Shown here piece after piece: positions 15,101-28,800 of a stretch of DNA of 60,000 nt; position 1 is the first letter of the stretch; every line of letters begins with the position of its first letter. This DNA comes from Phoronis australis (Eukaryota; Phoronida; Phoronidae), in NCBI GenBank assembly GCA_002633005.1, contig NMRA01000003.1, forward strand, positions 606,696 through 666,695, read 5' to 3'. The position numbers and the translations under genes are program-made. The notes beneath the pieces are model-generated. The model had not been told where the DNA came from, did no database searches, and saw only the letters and a program-made list of their open reading frames with translations.

Positions 15101-18100
15101 AACAAACCACGTCACTACAAATATCAATCTTAAACAAATTCTTCACTGTTTCAAGGTCAATAGTGCCTTGTGAGTGAAATGATTTCCTAATTTCATAGAC
15201 TCTGAATTAATAGGTACAATATGCAAGTTACATTCAGCAATAACGTACTTGAAATAAAAACAAGTTTGTACACAGGGTGACAGGAAAATGATCATTATGA
15301 AGCAGCTTAGACACATCGAGTGGTAACATTAAATTTGTTGACGTAACTCAATCCAGTGAACAGAATCAAGATGAGGCTGCGTACCGTGTACTGGTCAAGA
15401 TTATTTGGATCTGATTTGTTGTCCAGTCGTCCTATGGTGGATATAAGGCCTTTGTTGTTGATGCCAAACAACTTGTTGCCATTTCCACCAATGCTGACCT
15501 GAGCATAGGTGACAGGATCCTGCAAGGAAAGCCCAGTTATTGGAGGTGTGGCATTACTAGTACCCTTTACCAAATAACGAAACAATGTGTCAAAAGAAGG
15601 GCAATTGAATTCATGCATTTCAAAATACCAGAAAAGATTATTTACAAAATGATCACTGATAGTTCTTAACCACTTTAAGTCCAGACAGTGACATGGTATA
15701 GTACTTTTCCACTCATTCACTTAAAAATTTGAAAGTTCTTTTAAACAAAAAGCATGCTGTTTGTCCCAGACTGAGAAATTTAACAACGGAAATACAATTC
15801 TCACATGACCTAGAATGTGTTACAACATAGCTGATTAATAATAACGAGTACGTAACTTTTTGGTATTACATGGGCAAATCACAAAGCAGAGCAAAGTAGA
15901 AATCCATACGCCTTACATTTTATCATCTGCAAAATACTAATACCAACAACCAAATGTGCACCAACCAAAGAATGTCCGAATGCCATGAAGGTGATAAGGT
16001 TATGATTGACAAATCAGGTGTCGCAACTGTACGTACACCCAGACAGAAGGACATGCAAACAGCTTCTTAAACGGACCCATCTTCGGTGGCAAATTCCATA
16101 TCCACGTTTATTCAAACGGAAACAAACCCAAACTCAAGAAACCACACAACGAGACTGACTAGCTGTGCTGTCTCAGGGTCAATTCTAACTTGAACATTTG
16201 TTAAAAAGCTGAATGCAGTTTACAATTGCTAAGATTTTTACGTCTATCTCGTAATCTCGTACTTGTTCGAAATAGCCACCAGATCAGGACAAGATTGTCT
16301 GCCTCAAACAATTAGGTTTTGCCCAGACACAGAACATCATTGTATTCTAAGTCCTTTTTTATTCAGACCATCAAACAGTGGAACAATTTGCCTAATAATC
16401 TTAAGGACGCTGATTGTTATGATAATTTCAGACACCACCTCATCAGTTACCTGTGGTCATCATCGATGTCCCTCCTTTTTGTCTTTCTAATATATTTACT
16501 AAAAATTTTTTATTTATTCATTTACCTTTAATTCAATTTGTTAATCCAATTTGTAAATACCATTTTTATTTAATGTATCTTATTGTATCTTAATTTAATC
16601 TGTTTATCTAATTTAATTTAATTAATTTAATTTCTTGCTGCAGAGGACCATGCTGGATATTAGCCTTTGGCTAAAGCATGTTTTACATTGTATTTTTATC
16701 CTCTTTAAATAAAGTTTATTATTATTATTATTATTATTATCATCATCATTATTATTATCATCATTATTATTATGACTTTGAAATAAAACTATTAATAAAA
16801 GTAACTGAGTTACACAAGAATATTTTTACAAAAGTTGTGTCATGTGGTTAAATGTTTTAAGCTGAAAGATTTAGACAAAATTTCCAAGAGGTTTTGCCCA
16901 AGTCATAAACCGGAGACTAGAGTAGGATTCTCTATTTCTTCTTGGAACTTTGGAAAAAATTCCATACACCAGAAACTCTCAAATTTTAATAAAGAGCAAA
17001 TCGTGTGAACCTTACTCAACTTACATTATCTGAATCAGTGGCTGTGACAGTAATGAGGGAATGACCAATGTCAACATCTTCATCCACGCTCACTCTATAG
17101 ATGCCCTGGGTAAATTGTGGTGCATTGGGATTGCGAGTTACGTTAATGTAGACAGTAGCTGTGCCTCGGTTGTTGGGGTAGTTCTCACTGTATGCTGAGA
17201 CTGTTAACTGCAAAACATAGTGGTAGTGTAGTGGCTAGAGGCTGCTGTAGCTGTCAAATGCTATTGCATTAAATGTACTTACACTACATGAAGCATTGTA
17301 GTGTAATATTAACTAAAGGTTCTTCTAAATATACACTGTCATCAAGTTAGAGCAAAACACTTAACAAAACCAAGATCAATGTAATGCATGAATTAATATA
17401 TACAATAATTGGTTCACTTTAATGTCCACACGCAATCAATAGTCATAATTGACCAAGTTGTAGGCTGCCAAACAAGTCAAGACAAACAAAAAGAACCCTG
17501 CCCTACCCTAATCAGCTAGGTTGTCAACATTTTTGGCATTAGCAATGAGACACACCATCAAACAGCAAAACACATAAAAACAACGTCAAAATAACTCTTC
17601 AGTAAAATAGTGACTAGCATAGCAAGAATACAAATTTTGAGTCGAGTGCTCTATTAGCGTGCAGCAATGTGCATAAATACAGCATGATCATAGATGGTGA
17701 AGACATTTCAAGATTAGGTTATATGCTGAACGATGCTGAAAAAAACATTATAATAAAACCAAGACTTCTACTTAAAAACATTCTCAACATACCATATAGA
17801 GAGTCAACCTCAGGCTATCCAGAGTAAGGTCTTTCTTAACTGTCACTTTTCCATCAACAGCATTAACAGCAAAGAAGTCAGGCCCTGGGTAGTTACCAGT
17901 CGTTTCATATCTGACACCACCCTGTAGAAAACAACATTATTTTGTGAATTGTAAGAACTGTATCGCTCACTAGAACAAATATAAAACAGAGATCTAAACA
18001 ATTACACAGAGCAAATATAGAAGTGTATCTGAATGCATCATGCATCACAACGGCACCCACATATATGTGTATGTGAAATGTATTACACTTCACAACTGCA

Positions 18101-21100
18101 CCCGCATGACTTGAGTGTATATGTGCATATATTAAAGATCCCAACTACACCCAAACATGTGTATGGATAAAAATCACCGCTGGTCAAATACTGACACTTA
18201 ATAATAAAAAGAATTGTTTTTAATCATGATGCCCAACTCTCAGCCTAAATAAAGAACTGGCGAGTATTTTGGCAAAATGTTCACAAGAGCAATACGAAGC
18301 GATGAAATGGGCCCATGACAGCACGTAAACGGAGTGTTTCTATGGGTGGTTTTAGTATCATAACAATGGCCATTAGATGGCTCGGAATGCGCCAAACCTG
18401 ACTGAATTAAGATGGTGGTGCTCCCTCTGTAATACACAATTCTTTGCCAAGTTTCATCTAAATAAGCCAAGAAACTCCTAAGATAAAGAGGCAAATGTAA
18501 AAAAGAATTGACACTAGGGGGCGCAGCTATAGTCCGATTTGTGTGAAACTCATTGTCACCTGCTGTCACCTCTACACGAGCTCACCTACTAAATTTCACA
18601 AAGATCCTTCAAAAGGTTACGGAGATATGCTCATAGATGCAAGAAACTAAATTGCCCCTAGGGGGCGACAACATAGAAAATGTCAGCCGGGGTCTTTGCA
18701 TCAGGAACACAACCATCAATTTTCATAATGATTCTTTGAATGGTCTGGCAGATTGAGAGGCAGATGTCAAAATCATTTTCAAAAAATTTTAAATGGCCAC
18801 CAGGTGGCACAGAAGATCTCAAGTCATCTCTTTAATATAAACCTATCTTCTGAATTTCATGAAAATACATTAATGAACTCCGAGGACACAAAGGCAAGTG
18901 CAAAAACTTTTCACAACTAGAAGACACAGTGGTATTTGGATCAGCTCTATACTTGTTAGCATTCGTCGCTGGCTGCATAGAAACACATCTTTCAAATTTC
19001 ACAAAGCTCCTTCAAAGAGTTAAGGAAATTCAACCTCAAATGTAAAAAACAAAATAGCTACTTTAAGGGGGCAATACAGTAGTCAGACCCATCCAAAAGT
19101 CAACTTCAGTAGTGGCTGTAACATTAGGAACACATCTCTAAATTTTCATAACTATCCTTTAAGTGGTATGGTAGACAGGGAGGCGGATGGCATAAAATAG
19201 ACATAAAAATAACAAAGATGGCGACTAGGTGGTGTAAAATCTATTGAATCATTCCAAATATAAAATGACAACATCGCCTCCTTCTTAAAAACCTTTCTCC
19301 TGAATTTTTTGAAAATCCATCACGAAACTTTAAAGATATAGAGAAAAATCTTTAAAAACATTTTCTACTATGGGGCACACTAATTGTTGGATTGTTCTAA
19401 AACTCTTAATCATCAGTTGTCAGGAACAGATTTGCAAGTTTTTACTAAGGTTTTAGGAGATGCAGTCACAGATGCAAAAACAAACAAAATCCTTACTAGG
19501 GAGTGCCAGGTGAGTGAAACTTGTCCAAAAATCAACATCTGTTGTAATCTCCTAATTAGGAACACACCTGCCAATTGTCATAATGATTGATCAAGCAGTT
19601 TGACAAATAGAAAGTCAGACACAAAAAACTGACTTGAAAATTTAAAAAAAAATGGCAACTCAAGGTGGCACAGAATCGTCAATGCCATCCAAACTAAAAA
19701 GCGGTCATCACCTATTTAATAGAAACCCATTTGCCAAATTTCATCAAAATCCATCCAAGAATCCCAAACATACAGATGAAATTGCAAAAAAATAAAACTG
19801 TCACTAGGGGGTACAGCAGAAGGCGATTTGATCTGAAATTTGTCGTCATCAGTCATCAGCTTCATAGAAACACATCTGTCAAATCTCATAAAGATCATGT
19901 GAGGAGTTTAGGAGATACAACAGCAGACCCCGGATGCCCAGACAGAGATGACAGCAATATGCACCTACATATAATATGTGGGCACATAATAACAGAAACC
20001 ACTGCAACACAGATTAAAATACTGTCACAGAGTAATATCATCTAGGAATTGTACTACAGTACTGTTGACCCATTTGAACAGAAATTCCCTGACTGAACTA
20101 CTAATTGTTCAAAAGCCTGGTTATTCCTACCTGATTAAGATCAGGATCAGTAGCCTGGACTGTCTCTATAACGTCATTGAGGGGACGAGTCTCAAAAATA
20201 GTCACATTGTATATATTTTTTGAAAACCGGGGTGGACTAGTGTCACGGATGACTTTGACAGTGACAGTTGCTGTGACAGTCTTGGGATTGGACAGGCTGT
20301 TGTCTGTGGCTCTCACAAGGAACTGGAAATAGCGAGATAAATGAATAGAGTGAAGTAATAACAGGTATGGATGTCAGTGAATTTGTTTAGTTTTAAGATG
20401 TACAATTCATGTAATCATACATCAACTAAGTAAAAACAAACAAGTCCCAGTTATACAATATTACAAAGTAAACTGTTGTACAGTAATTCTTCAACTACTA
20501 AGCACTTAAATCGGACAAACAAGATTCAATTTTGTCAAATTTTTGTCAAAGAACATCTTGAGCTGGAAAACGGGCATGATCATGTGAGCTCATTACAGTG
20601 AAATAGATTGCCAACCTGGTACTGATCCCTGGTCTTGCCAGTCAATGGCTGTTTGAGGGCAATGCGACCTGTCCTGGCATCCACAAAGAAGATATCTCCA
20701 AGAGTTGGATCACTGGTAGAATCCACCATGTGGTAGGTAATGGTGTCCTAAAATAGTTACAATACTTAAATGATCACAACCCACAAGCCTCTAGTAACTA
20801 CAAATGATATTTACACATATCAAAATGGCCATAAAATAAGATGCGTGACAATGGCAGGAATGTAATAATGATCCAAGAAATCAATTTTAGCTACAAATGG
20901 TACACGGTTTAGGCATATGTTTTCTATCTCATGACTGACCAGTCGATGGTTATGCCTGCTAACAACATAACTGCCCATTTCACATTCCACCATACACCTG
21001 TTTGATGGTTAGCTAAAGAATCAACCAGCAAAGAAGCAAGAACGGAAACCCGAAGGTATCTAAATTACATTATCCTTGTCAGTAGCGTTGACGTCCAGGA

Positions 21101-22740
21101 AGTATTCTCCAATTGGTTGGTTCTCATTGATGGTCACGAGGTAGGACAGTTGACTAAACACAGGTGGGTTGCTGTTGCGCTGGACTGAGATGAACACAGT
21201 AGCTGTGGCTTTTCGAAGAGAATCAGCAGAATCATGAGCCGTCAACACTAACTGTAAACACACAATACAGAAAGTGACAGTGAAATAGTCAGCAGACGGA
21301 TGCTACTGATCTACTACATGCCTGTCGTATCATCAAACACATAGACGACATAATAGACAGAAGGGTTGGGTAATTTAACTCCTAGAAGATTGTTCAGAGA
21401 AAAGAAGGATTCTGCAAGCAATGCCAGCTTCGTGGTTTATAGCATGAACAACTTTGTGCCCAACTTTTTGGCACCTAGTTTCCTGTTACAAATTTACAAG
21501 GACAAGTGTAGGTAATAACTAGTGAACTATTACTGAAACAAATTGGTGCAAAAACAAGCATAAAACAATCACCTCATACAGCTGGGTAGTGTCTTGTTTT
21601 AGGTCTTGTTTGATCGTCACTTCCCGTTTGGCGCCATCAAAATTGAAGTAGCTTCCAGCAGGGAAGTTGCCAATTGTATTGTATACAATTGAACCCTGTA
21701 ATATGTCAACAAGGTAGAGTCATCCACGAAGTATTCACTTTTTGCACATTTAAATTTATTTAATTGTAATGCTTGAACACGTCACTGTATTTAATTAAAG
21801 CAGTATACTCTGCTCAGTACAAGTCAAAACAAACAACACCTCTGACATATCAAGTCAGAAAGCATCCTAATGAAAGGAGCGGTGTCTGAAGCTTCAATCG
21901 CAGTGAAACAATGAAGTTCCTGAAACTTTGCAGACCTTTTAAAAATAGTTCTTAAGTGTTTAATTAGCTGGCAATTAACATTACAAGTGTTATACCTGTA
22001 AATCATCATCTTTAGCCAGCACATCCTTCAGGATGACATCATCAACTGTGCGAGTCTCTAGAATGCTGATGTCATAACGTTGTGTCACTGTGCCAGTGCG
22101 TGACACAAAGTACGGTGCTTTCTGGGTACGCTTTACTGTGATCTCTGGGAAGACTGTGATACACTTTTGATCCCGCTGTATACGAATGTCACACACTTGC
22201 ACTTCAAGCTGAAAAATGTCCTCAGAGATTAACTACCTTACTGTAGCTAGATAGAAATAATTGCTATTTTGAACAAAAGAGCCATCAGTCAGTAAATTGC
22301 TTTATAAGTAGTAGCTGTGTGGCATTATTAAAATTTTTCACACAATCATGTTGCTGAAGTTTAATTGAAAAACGAAACATAAGTAGGAGTTGCATAGAGA
22401 GGCAAAGACACACACACAAGCACATTTTTGTTTGCTAAAATATAAAAAAATCAAAACCAATACTATTACTAAATGAGTCAATTCATTAGTACTATAATAC
22501 AGACACTAGCTATATTTATACAGAGTACAGCTACGCATAAGTATGAAAAGCATAAAGAATGGCTATGAATAATGGTACAGAGCATGGCTATTTATTACTA
22601 AATTGAGTATGGCTATATATCACTGCACAGATGATGGTTGTATACGCACATCTGTACATAGCTTCGTATATCTGTACAGAGCATGGCTATGTATAACTGC
22701 TCAGAGCAAAGCTATTTATACAGACCACTGATATATATAT

Positions 22741-22835
<95 letters not shown>

Positions 22836-25800
22836 NAACACACAATACAGAAAGTGACAGTGAAATAGTCAGCAGACGGACGCTACTGATCTACTACATG
22901 CCTGTCGTATCATCAAAGACATAGACGACATAATAGACAGAAGGGTTGGGTTTAGACAGGCGTGCAACAATTGAGCAAGAGCAACTGTCCTTTGTGCGTT
23001 TAGCTTATTTATGCACAACTCCTTGAATTTAACTCCAAGAAGATTGTTCAGAGAAAAGGATTCTGCAAGCAATGCCAGCTTCGTGGTTTATAGCATGAAC
23101 AACTTTGTGTTTACGCCCAACTTTTTGGCACCTAGTTTTCTGTTACAAATTTACAAGGACAAGTGTAGGTAATAACTAGTAGTGAACTATTACTGAAACA
23201 AATTGGTGCAAAAACAAGCATAAAACAATCACCTCATACAGCTGGGTAGTGTCCTGTTTTAGGTCTTGTTTGATCGTCACTTCCCGTTTGGCACCATCAA
23301 ACTTGAAGTAGCTTTCAGCAAGGAAGTTGCCAATTGTACTGTATACAATTGAACCCTGCAATATGTCAACGAGGTAGAGTCATACACGAAGTATTCACTT
23401 TTTGCACATTTAAATTTATTTAATTGTAATGCTTGAAGACGTCACTGTATTTAATTAAAGCAGTATCTATACTCTGCTCAGTACAAGTCAAAACAAACAA
23501 CACCTCTGACATATCAAGTCAGAAAGCCTGCAAATTAAAGGCGCGGTGTCCGAAGCTTCAATTGCAGTGAAACAATGAAGTTCCTGAAACTTTGCAGACC
23601 TTTTAAAAATAGTTCTTAAGTGTTTAATTAGCTGGCAATTAACATTACAAGCGTTATACCTGTAAATCATCATCTTTAGCCAGCACATCCCTCAGGATGA
23701 CATCATCAACTGCGCGAGTCTCTAGGATGCTGATGTCATAACGTTGCGTCACTGTGCCAGTGCGCGACACAAAGTACGGTGCTTTCTGGGTACGCTTTAC
23801 TGTGATCTCTGGGAAGACTGTGATACACTTTTGATCCCGCTGTATACGAATGTCACACACTTGCACTTCAAGCTGAAAAATGTCCTCAGAGATTAACTAC
23901 CTCACTGTAGCTAGATAATAATAATTGGCATTTTGAACAAAAGAGCCATCAGTCAGTAAATTGCCTTATAAATAGTAGCTGTGCGGCATTATTAAAATTT
24001 TTCACACAATCATGTTGCTGAAGGTTAATGGAAAAACGAAACATAAGTTGGAGTTGCATAGAGAGGCAAAGACACACACACACACACACACAAGCACATT
24101 TTTGTTTGCTAAAATATAAAAAAATCAAAAATAAAGAACCAATACTATTACTAAATGAGTCAATTCATTAGTACTATAATACAGTCACTAACTATATTTA
24201 TACAGAGTACAGCTACGCATAAATATGAAAAGCATAAAGAATGGCTATGAATAATAGTACAGAGCATGGCTATTTATTACTAAACTGAGTATGGCTATGT
24301 ATCACTGTACAGATGATGGTTACGCACATCTGTACAAAGCTTCGTATATCTGTACAGAGCATGGCTATGAATAATTGCTCAGAGCAAAGCTATTTATACA
24401 GACCACGGATATATAGCAGAACAGAGAATGGTTAAGTGTAACTGCTCAGAGAATGGATATTTTACAGTGCTGTACAAAGCATGGATATTAACTGCTCAGA
24501 GCATGGCTAACAAGAATCACTCACCCTAAAATTTGACACTGAGGTCTGCTTGAGACTCTTTCGCAGATTAATGTCTCCAGTAGTGTAATCTATGGTGAAG
24601 TACTCTTTTCCAATGTCCGGTCCAGTGATTTTATAAGTTACCTGGCAAATACAGGACAGCACCATCACAAATATTGTCAGTTTTTCTTTTTTCAAAATAA
24701 GAAGGTACGATGTATTTACAAGCCGGAGACAAGAATTAATATGCAAACAACTCTCTGGTACATACTCTATCAGCCGTCATTTGTTGTTCACTAGATGTGC
24801 TGTGTGGATCTTAATGTAGTGGATTTCAATGTAGATCTGTTTTACACTTTGACTAAGTCTATACAATGTGGAACCTTGAACAACAAAATTTGACTTAGTT
24901 GGGAATAACACAAATAACACTGCTTGGTTCAGATCAATGGAGAGTGGCCAACTTACTCCATCTGGATCATACGCTGAAACATTTGTGACGTGGCCCAAAG
25001 GATGTGACTCAGGTATAACCACATTGGTGAACTTGACGTTTTGCGGGCCAACTTCATTTCTTCTGATGGTGAAGACCACAGAACTGGTGGCACGGTTGGT
25101 GGGTCTGGCACTGTCATAAACGACCACTATCGGCTGAAAACAAACAATGGTGCACTTTAACAACTGCTCAACAAGATAAACCACCTGATTTTAAACACGC
25201 TTACTATCCGTAATGGTCAATGTATTACAAAATTTTATAGGATTGTGTTAGATAAATCATCCCTACATATCCGTACTGCTCAATGTACGAGAACATTTTA
25301 CATGATTGTGTTAGATACATGCCTACCTTGTACTGTAGTCCCTGTACTGTCATAAGGTCAGTCTTCAGAGTAATTACACCAGTACTGGAGTTGATAGAGA
25401 ACATACTGTTGTCTACCATTTCAAAGGTGATTTTTCCCTGTGCGGATAAATATGTGCTATTACATAATATGAACCCACTACCAAAGAGCAACGGTTACAT
25501 TTAGAAGTACATTAGGCTGTGGGCAATAGCTACAACTCAACATCCATCTGCATTTTATTCAACAACAACAATTACTTAAGTGCTTCATATTCAGCATACA
25601 CTTCCCTTATACCATTCTGCACCACTAGGTGTCACACGCCATCAATCTCTTTAGTAGTAATTTCAATTCTATTTAATCCTTCCAATGCCAGCAAAAAGAG
25701 CAAGTAGAGTTAACATTTGGTTGTATATAATGCGAATGAAAGAATACAACAGCGTTATTTGGAAAAGTAACGAATACACAACTAGTAAACATTGCTGTTA

Positions 25801-28800
25801 ACATTTCCTAGTGAATAAAATGTGTCACTGCTAGACGTAGCACTACTGTTATATGGTTCCTATTTAATAGTCTTACACTCTCCAAGTGTATTTTTCAGGA
25901 TGTGGTAATTCAATATGCCTCACTTACTTTAGAGGTGTTTAGCTGAATGGTTTTCATAACATGCACTATTTTCCACCAACATAATGAGCTGAGGTAGAGA
26001 TAATTTTAGACCACCGTTCCTTCAATCTGCAGTGTTTAATGACGTTGCAAAATGAAAGAGGGTATTTGCAGTCATTTCAAACCTCCAGCTTAAGTGTCAA
26101 TAACAGTTTACCATGTAGGTGGCAATTGTTAACCCTTAGGACATATGAAAGATATTCAAAATGTGGGTTTTTACCTTTAGATCTGGGTCCTCTCCACTCA
26201 CTTGGAACACCGAGTTACCAACAGGTGTTTTCTCAGAGATTGTCTTGGTATATGGTAATACACCAGTGAAGCGCGGATTCTGCTCGTCTCTGGTAATCTC
26301 AATGATTACCTGTGCATCAGCTGTCCGCTTAGGGTTCCCACTGTCACTGGCCCTCACATTTAGCTAAAGATAAAACACTTGTTAACAATATCCTCTTATT
26401 CACAATTTGTGTGTAGAGACCATGCAATAACCTCAAACCCAAGTCTTAGCATGCCAATAAAAGGATAAGAGACAGGGTTTTAGTAAAAGTTGGAAGCGGA
26501 GTAAAGTACTACGGCTTTATAATGGTTTATTAAGAAACTGTAAGTTGTATTTTATAACAGTATTCCTGTGAAACGTAGGACTGCTTCGTAAATACAAGGA
26601 AACCTACCAGTTGACCTACACATTGTCCTACACAAGGTTTGATTCAAAGACACACAGGCACATTACATAGGTTATGAATGCAGTGAATAATAAAGAATAA
26701 ACACCAGAACACTAAATGTTCACACAACATAGAGTGCAAAATATAACGAATATCCAAAATCATGCATATTAAGGGGTGAGCTAGGAAACTACACAAATTA
26801 TGCATTAATGACAACAACACGAGTCACTGTTCGTTTGTGTAAACTGAAACTTCCACTTTGTGACTCAAACAAGGAGGTTAATGAAAAAAAGCTTACAATC
26901 TAAAAAGCTTGAAAGACACTAAGAAAATGGTGATATACTTACTACCATCTTTTAGGGGCAAAAGAAAAATTAAATTGACAAAATCGTTAATTTAAATAAC
27001 AACAACACCATTATATGTTCATGTTTCTTCCATCAATATTATACATATCTTTCAGTTGTCTTCTCATTGAGTTTTTAACAATACATAATTATCAAGAGGA
27101 ATCTGAAACCTCAACATCAAGCTATCATTAATGTAAAGCCCAGTTGGATGCAAGTAGTGCACTGTATGGAAAATGAGCAACACTTGAAATGGGCTTACCA
27201 CCAATGGTGAACCAGTCGTTGTCTTGAGATCACCAACTAAAAGGACCTTTCCATCAGAAGTCACCAGGAACATATCTTTGTAATTCAGTCCCTCGAAAGT
27301 GACATCAGTCTGAAAATACAAACATGACAACAGGCTTGAATATTGGGTCAATGCATACTGACTGGCTTAAAATGACAATGAAATGCCAGGAGTACAGGAC
27401 TGCACATGGATGATAGGGGAGCTACTTCACACTAGTTGCTCTTGATGCAAATCTCCTTTTAAACATTGTGTTTTCCTGTTGGAGTCTAGATACCAGTAAC
27501 ATGACCAAATTCCATTTGGTATAAATGTTCAAATGAAATCTCATTGTATTTTAATTAACACCTAGGATAAAACTTCAGAACAGTGGAGGGTTTTGCAGGC
27601 ATCTCTTCAAAATGATTCAAATAATATATGGTGTTAATTTGTTGTATTATAAGACAATTGACCTTTTCATAAACATGCACCTAATGTTAACATAAATTAA
27701 TTAAAACATGTAAGTGTGAATGAGAGAGTGAAAGTCCTCCCCCTTCCCGTTTCCTTCCCCCTTTTATAGTAATCGCTGCTAATTAGCCGTCCAATCATTA
27801 TGAGTTATTTTCCAGATACTTATTTGTTCTATTTGTATGACGCATTATTCTTTAGTATGTAGTAAACATATGTAATTGGGGCCACCCAACCCCAGCCGAA
27901 TCAACTAATGATATGCTGTCTGGCTAAAATAAACGTATTAAAAAAACAAAAAAAAAATCATTTTGTTTTCGTTTTATGCAATTCTTTATACCACATAACA
28001 CTGTCATAAAGAGCACACAGAACATTTAAGAGTCAAAACATACTTCGGGAAGTAATATGATTAGGTAACTCATCCAAATATTGACTATTTCAATTCAGTC
28101 AGAGGTTGTCTTGTGACTACGTCAAGGAAGTTCAGTTTGACAGGCTTAATCAGCATGATACAGGTTGATATCACATGTAAGAAGTGGGTTGGAAGAGAGT
28201 GCAGCTTTAAATAATCTACAAAACGTTCCTTAAATGCACTTACACCTTCAGGATCTGTTGCATTCAGTGTCAAAAAATGTGTCAGAGCCTTGTCATCCTC
28301 ATCCAGTTTGACTCTGTAAGGGGTGCCTATAAACAGGGGCACACCAGGGTTCTGCTTGACAATAATGGTTAGGGTGGACTGAGCCTCTCTTTGAGGATAG
28401 GCACTGTCAAAGGCAGCTATTGTAGCCTGAAAATATAACAAGCACAGTTCATAAATAATGTCAGTAAGAATAAAACTAAGACGCATTCTTTGTAGGCTAC
28501 AACACATTCTTTTAAGATGTATCGCTTAAAACAATCCCTAATGACTGACCAGTGCATTAAATGCAAAATGAAAAGAAATAGTGTAAAATAGTGAGTGACA
28601 CATACTTTGAAACATTTCAAACATATCTAACGTAAAATAAAAAAATCAGAACATGACACTAGTTTTAATACTTTAATATTTTTATTTTAAAGAATGTAAG
28701 CTGCTTTAGACAGACTTACTGTGTAGGTAGACAAGCCATCCTTCAGGTCTCTGCGCACCCCTATCTCACCACTAGTCTCATTAAGTGTGAAGAACGAAGC

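Larger units (their letters stand above)
21257..22735. repeat. Segmental duplication, copy 1 (E53-E54)
   Basis: This block matches 22837-24412 over introns and exons alike with a few percent divergence. Copy 1 runs from the intron just beside E55 through E54 and E53 and into the next intron, ending where the AT microsatellite starts. Copy 2 has an extra stretch of about 80 bp near 22951-23030. Confidence 0.92.
22837..24412. repeat. Segmental duplication, copy 2 (E51-E52)
   Basis: Begins exactly after the N at 22836 with the same bases as copy 1 at 21257, and ends near 24412 where copy 1 enters AT repeats. It may be a true tandem duplication or two haplotypes placed end to end. Confidence 0.92.
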
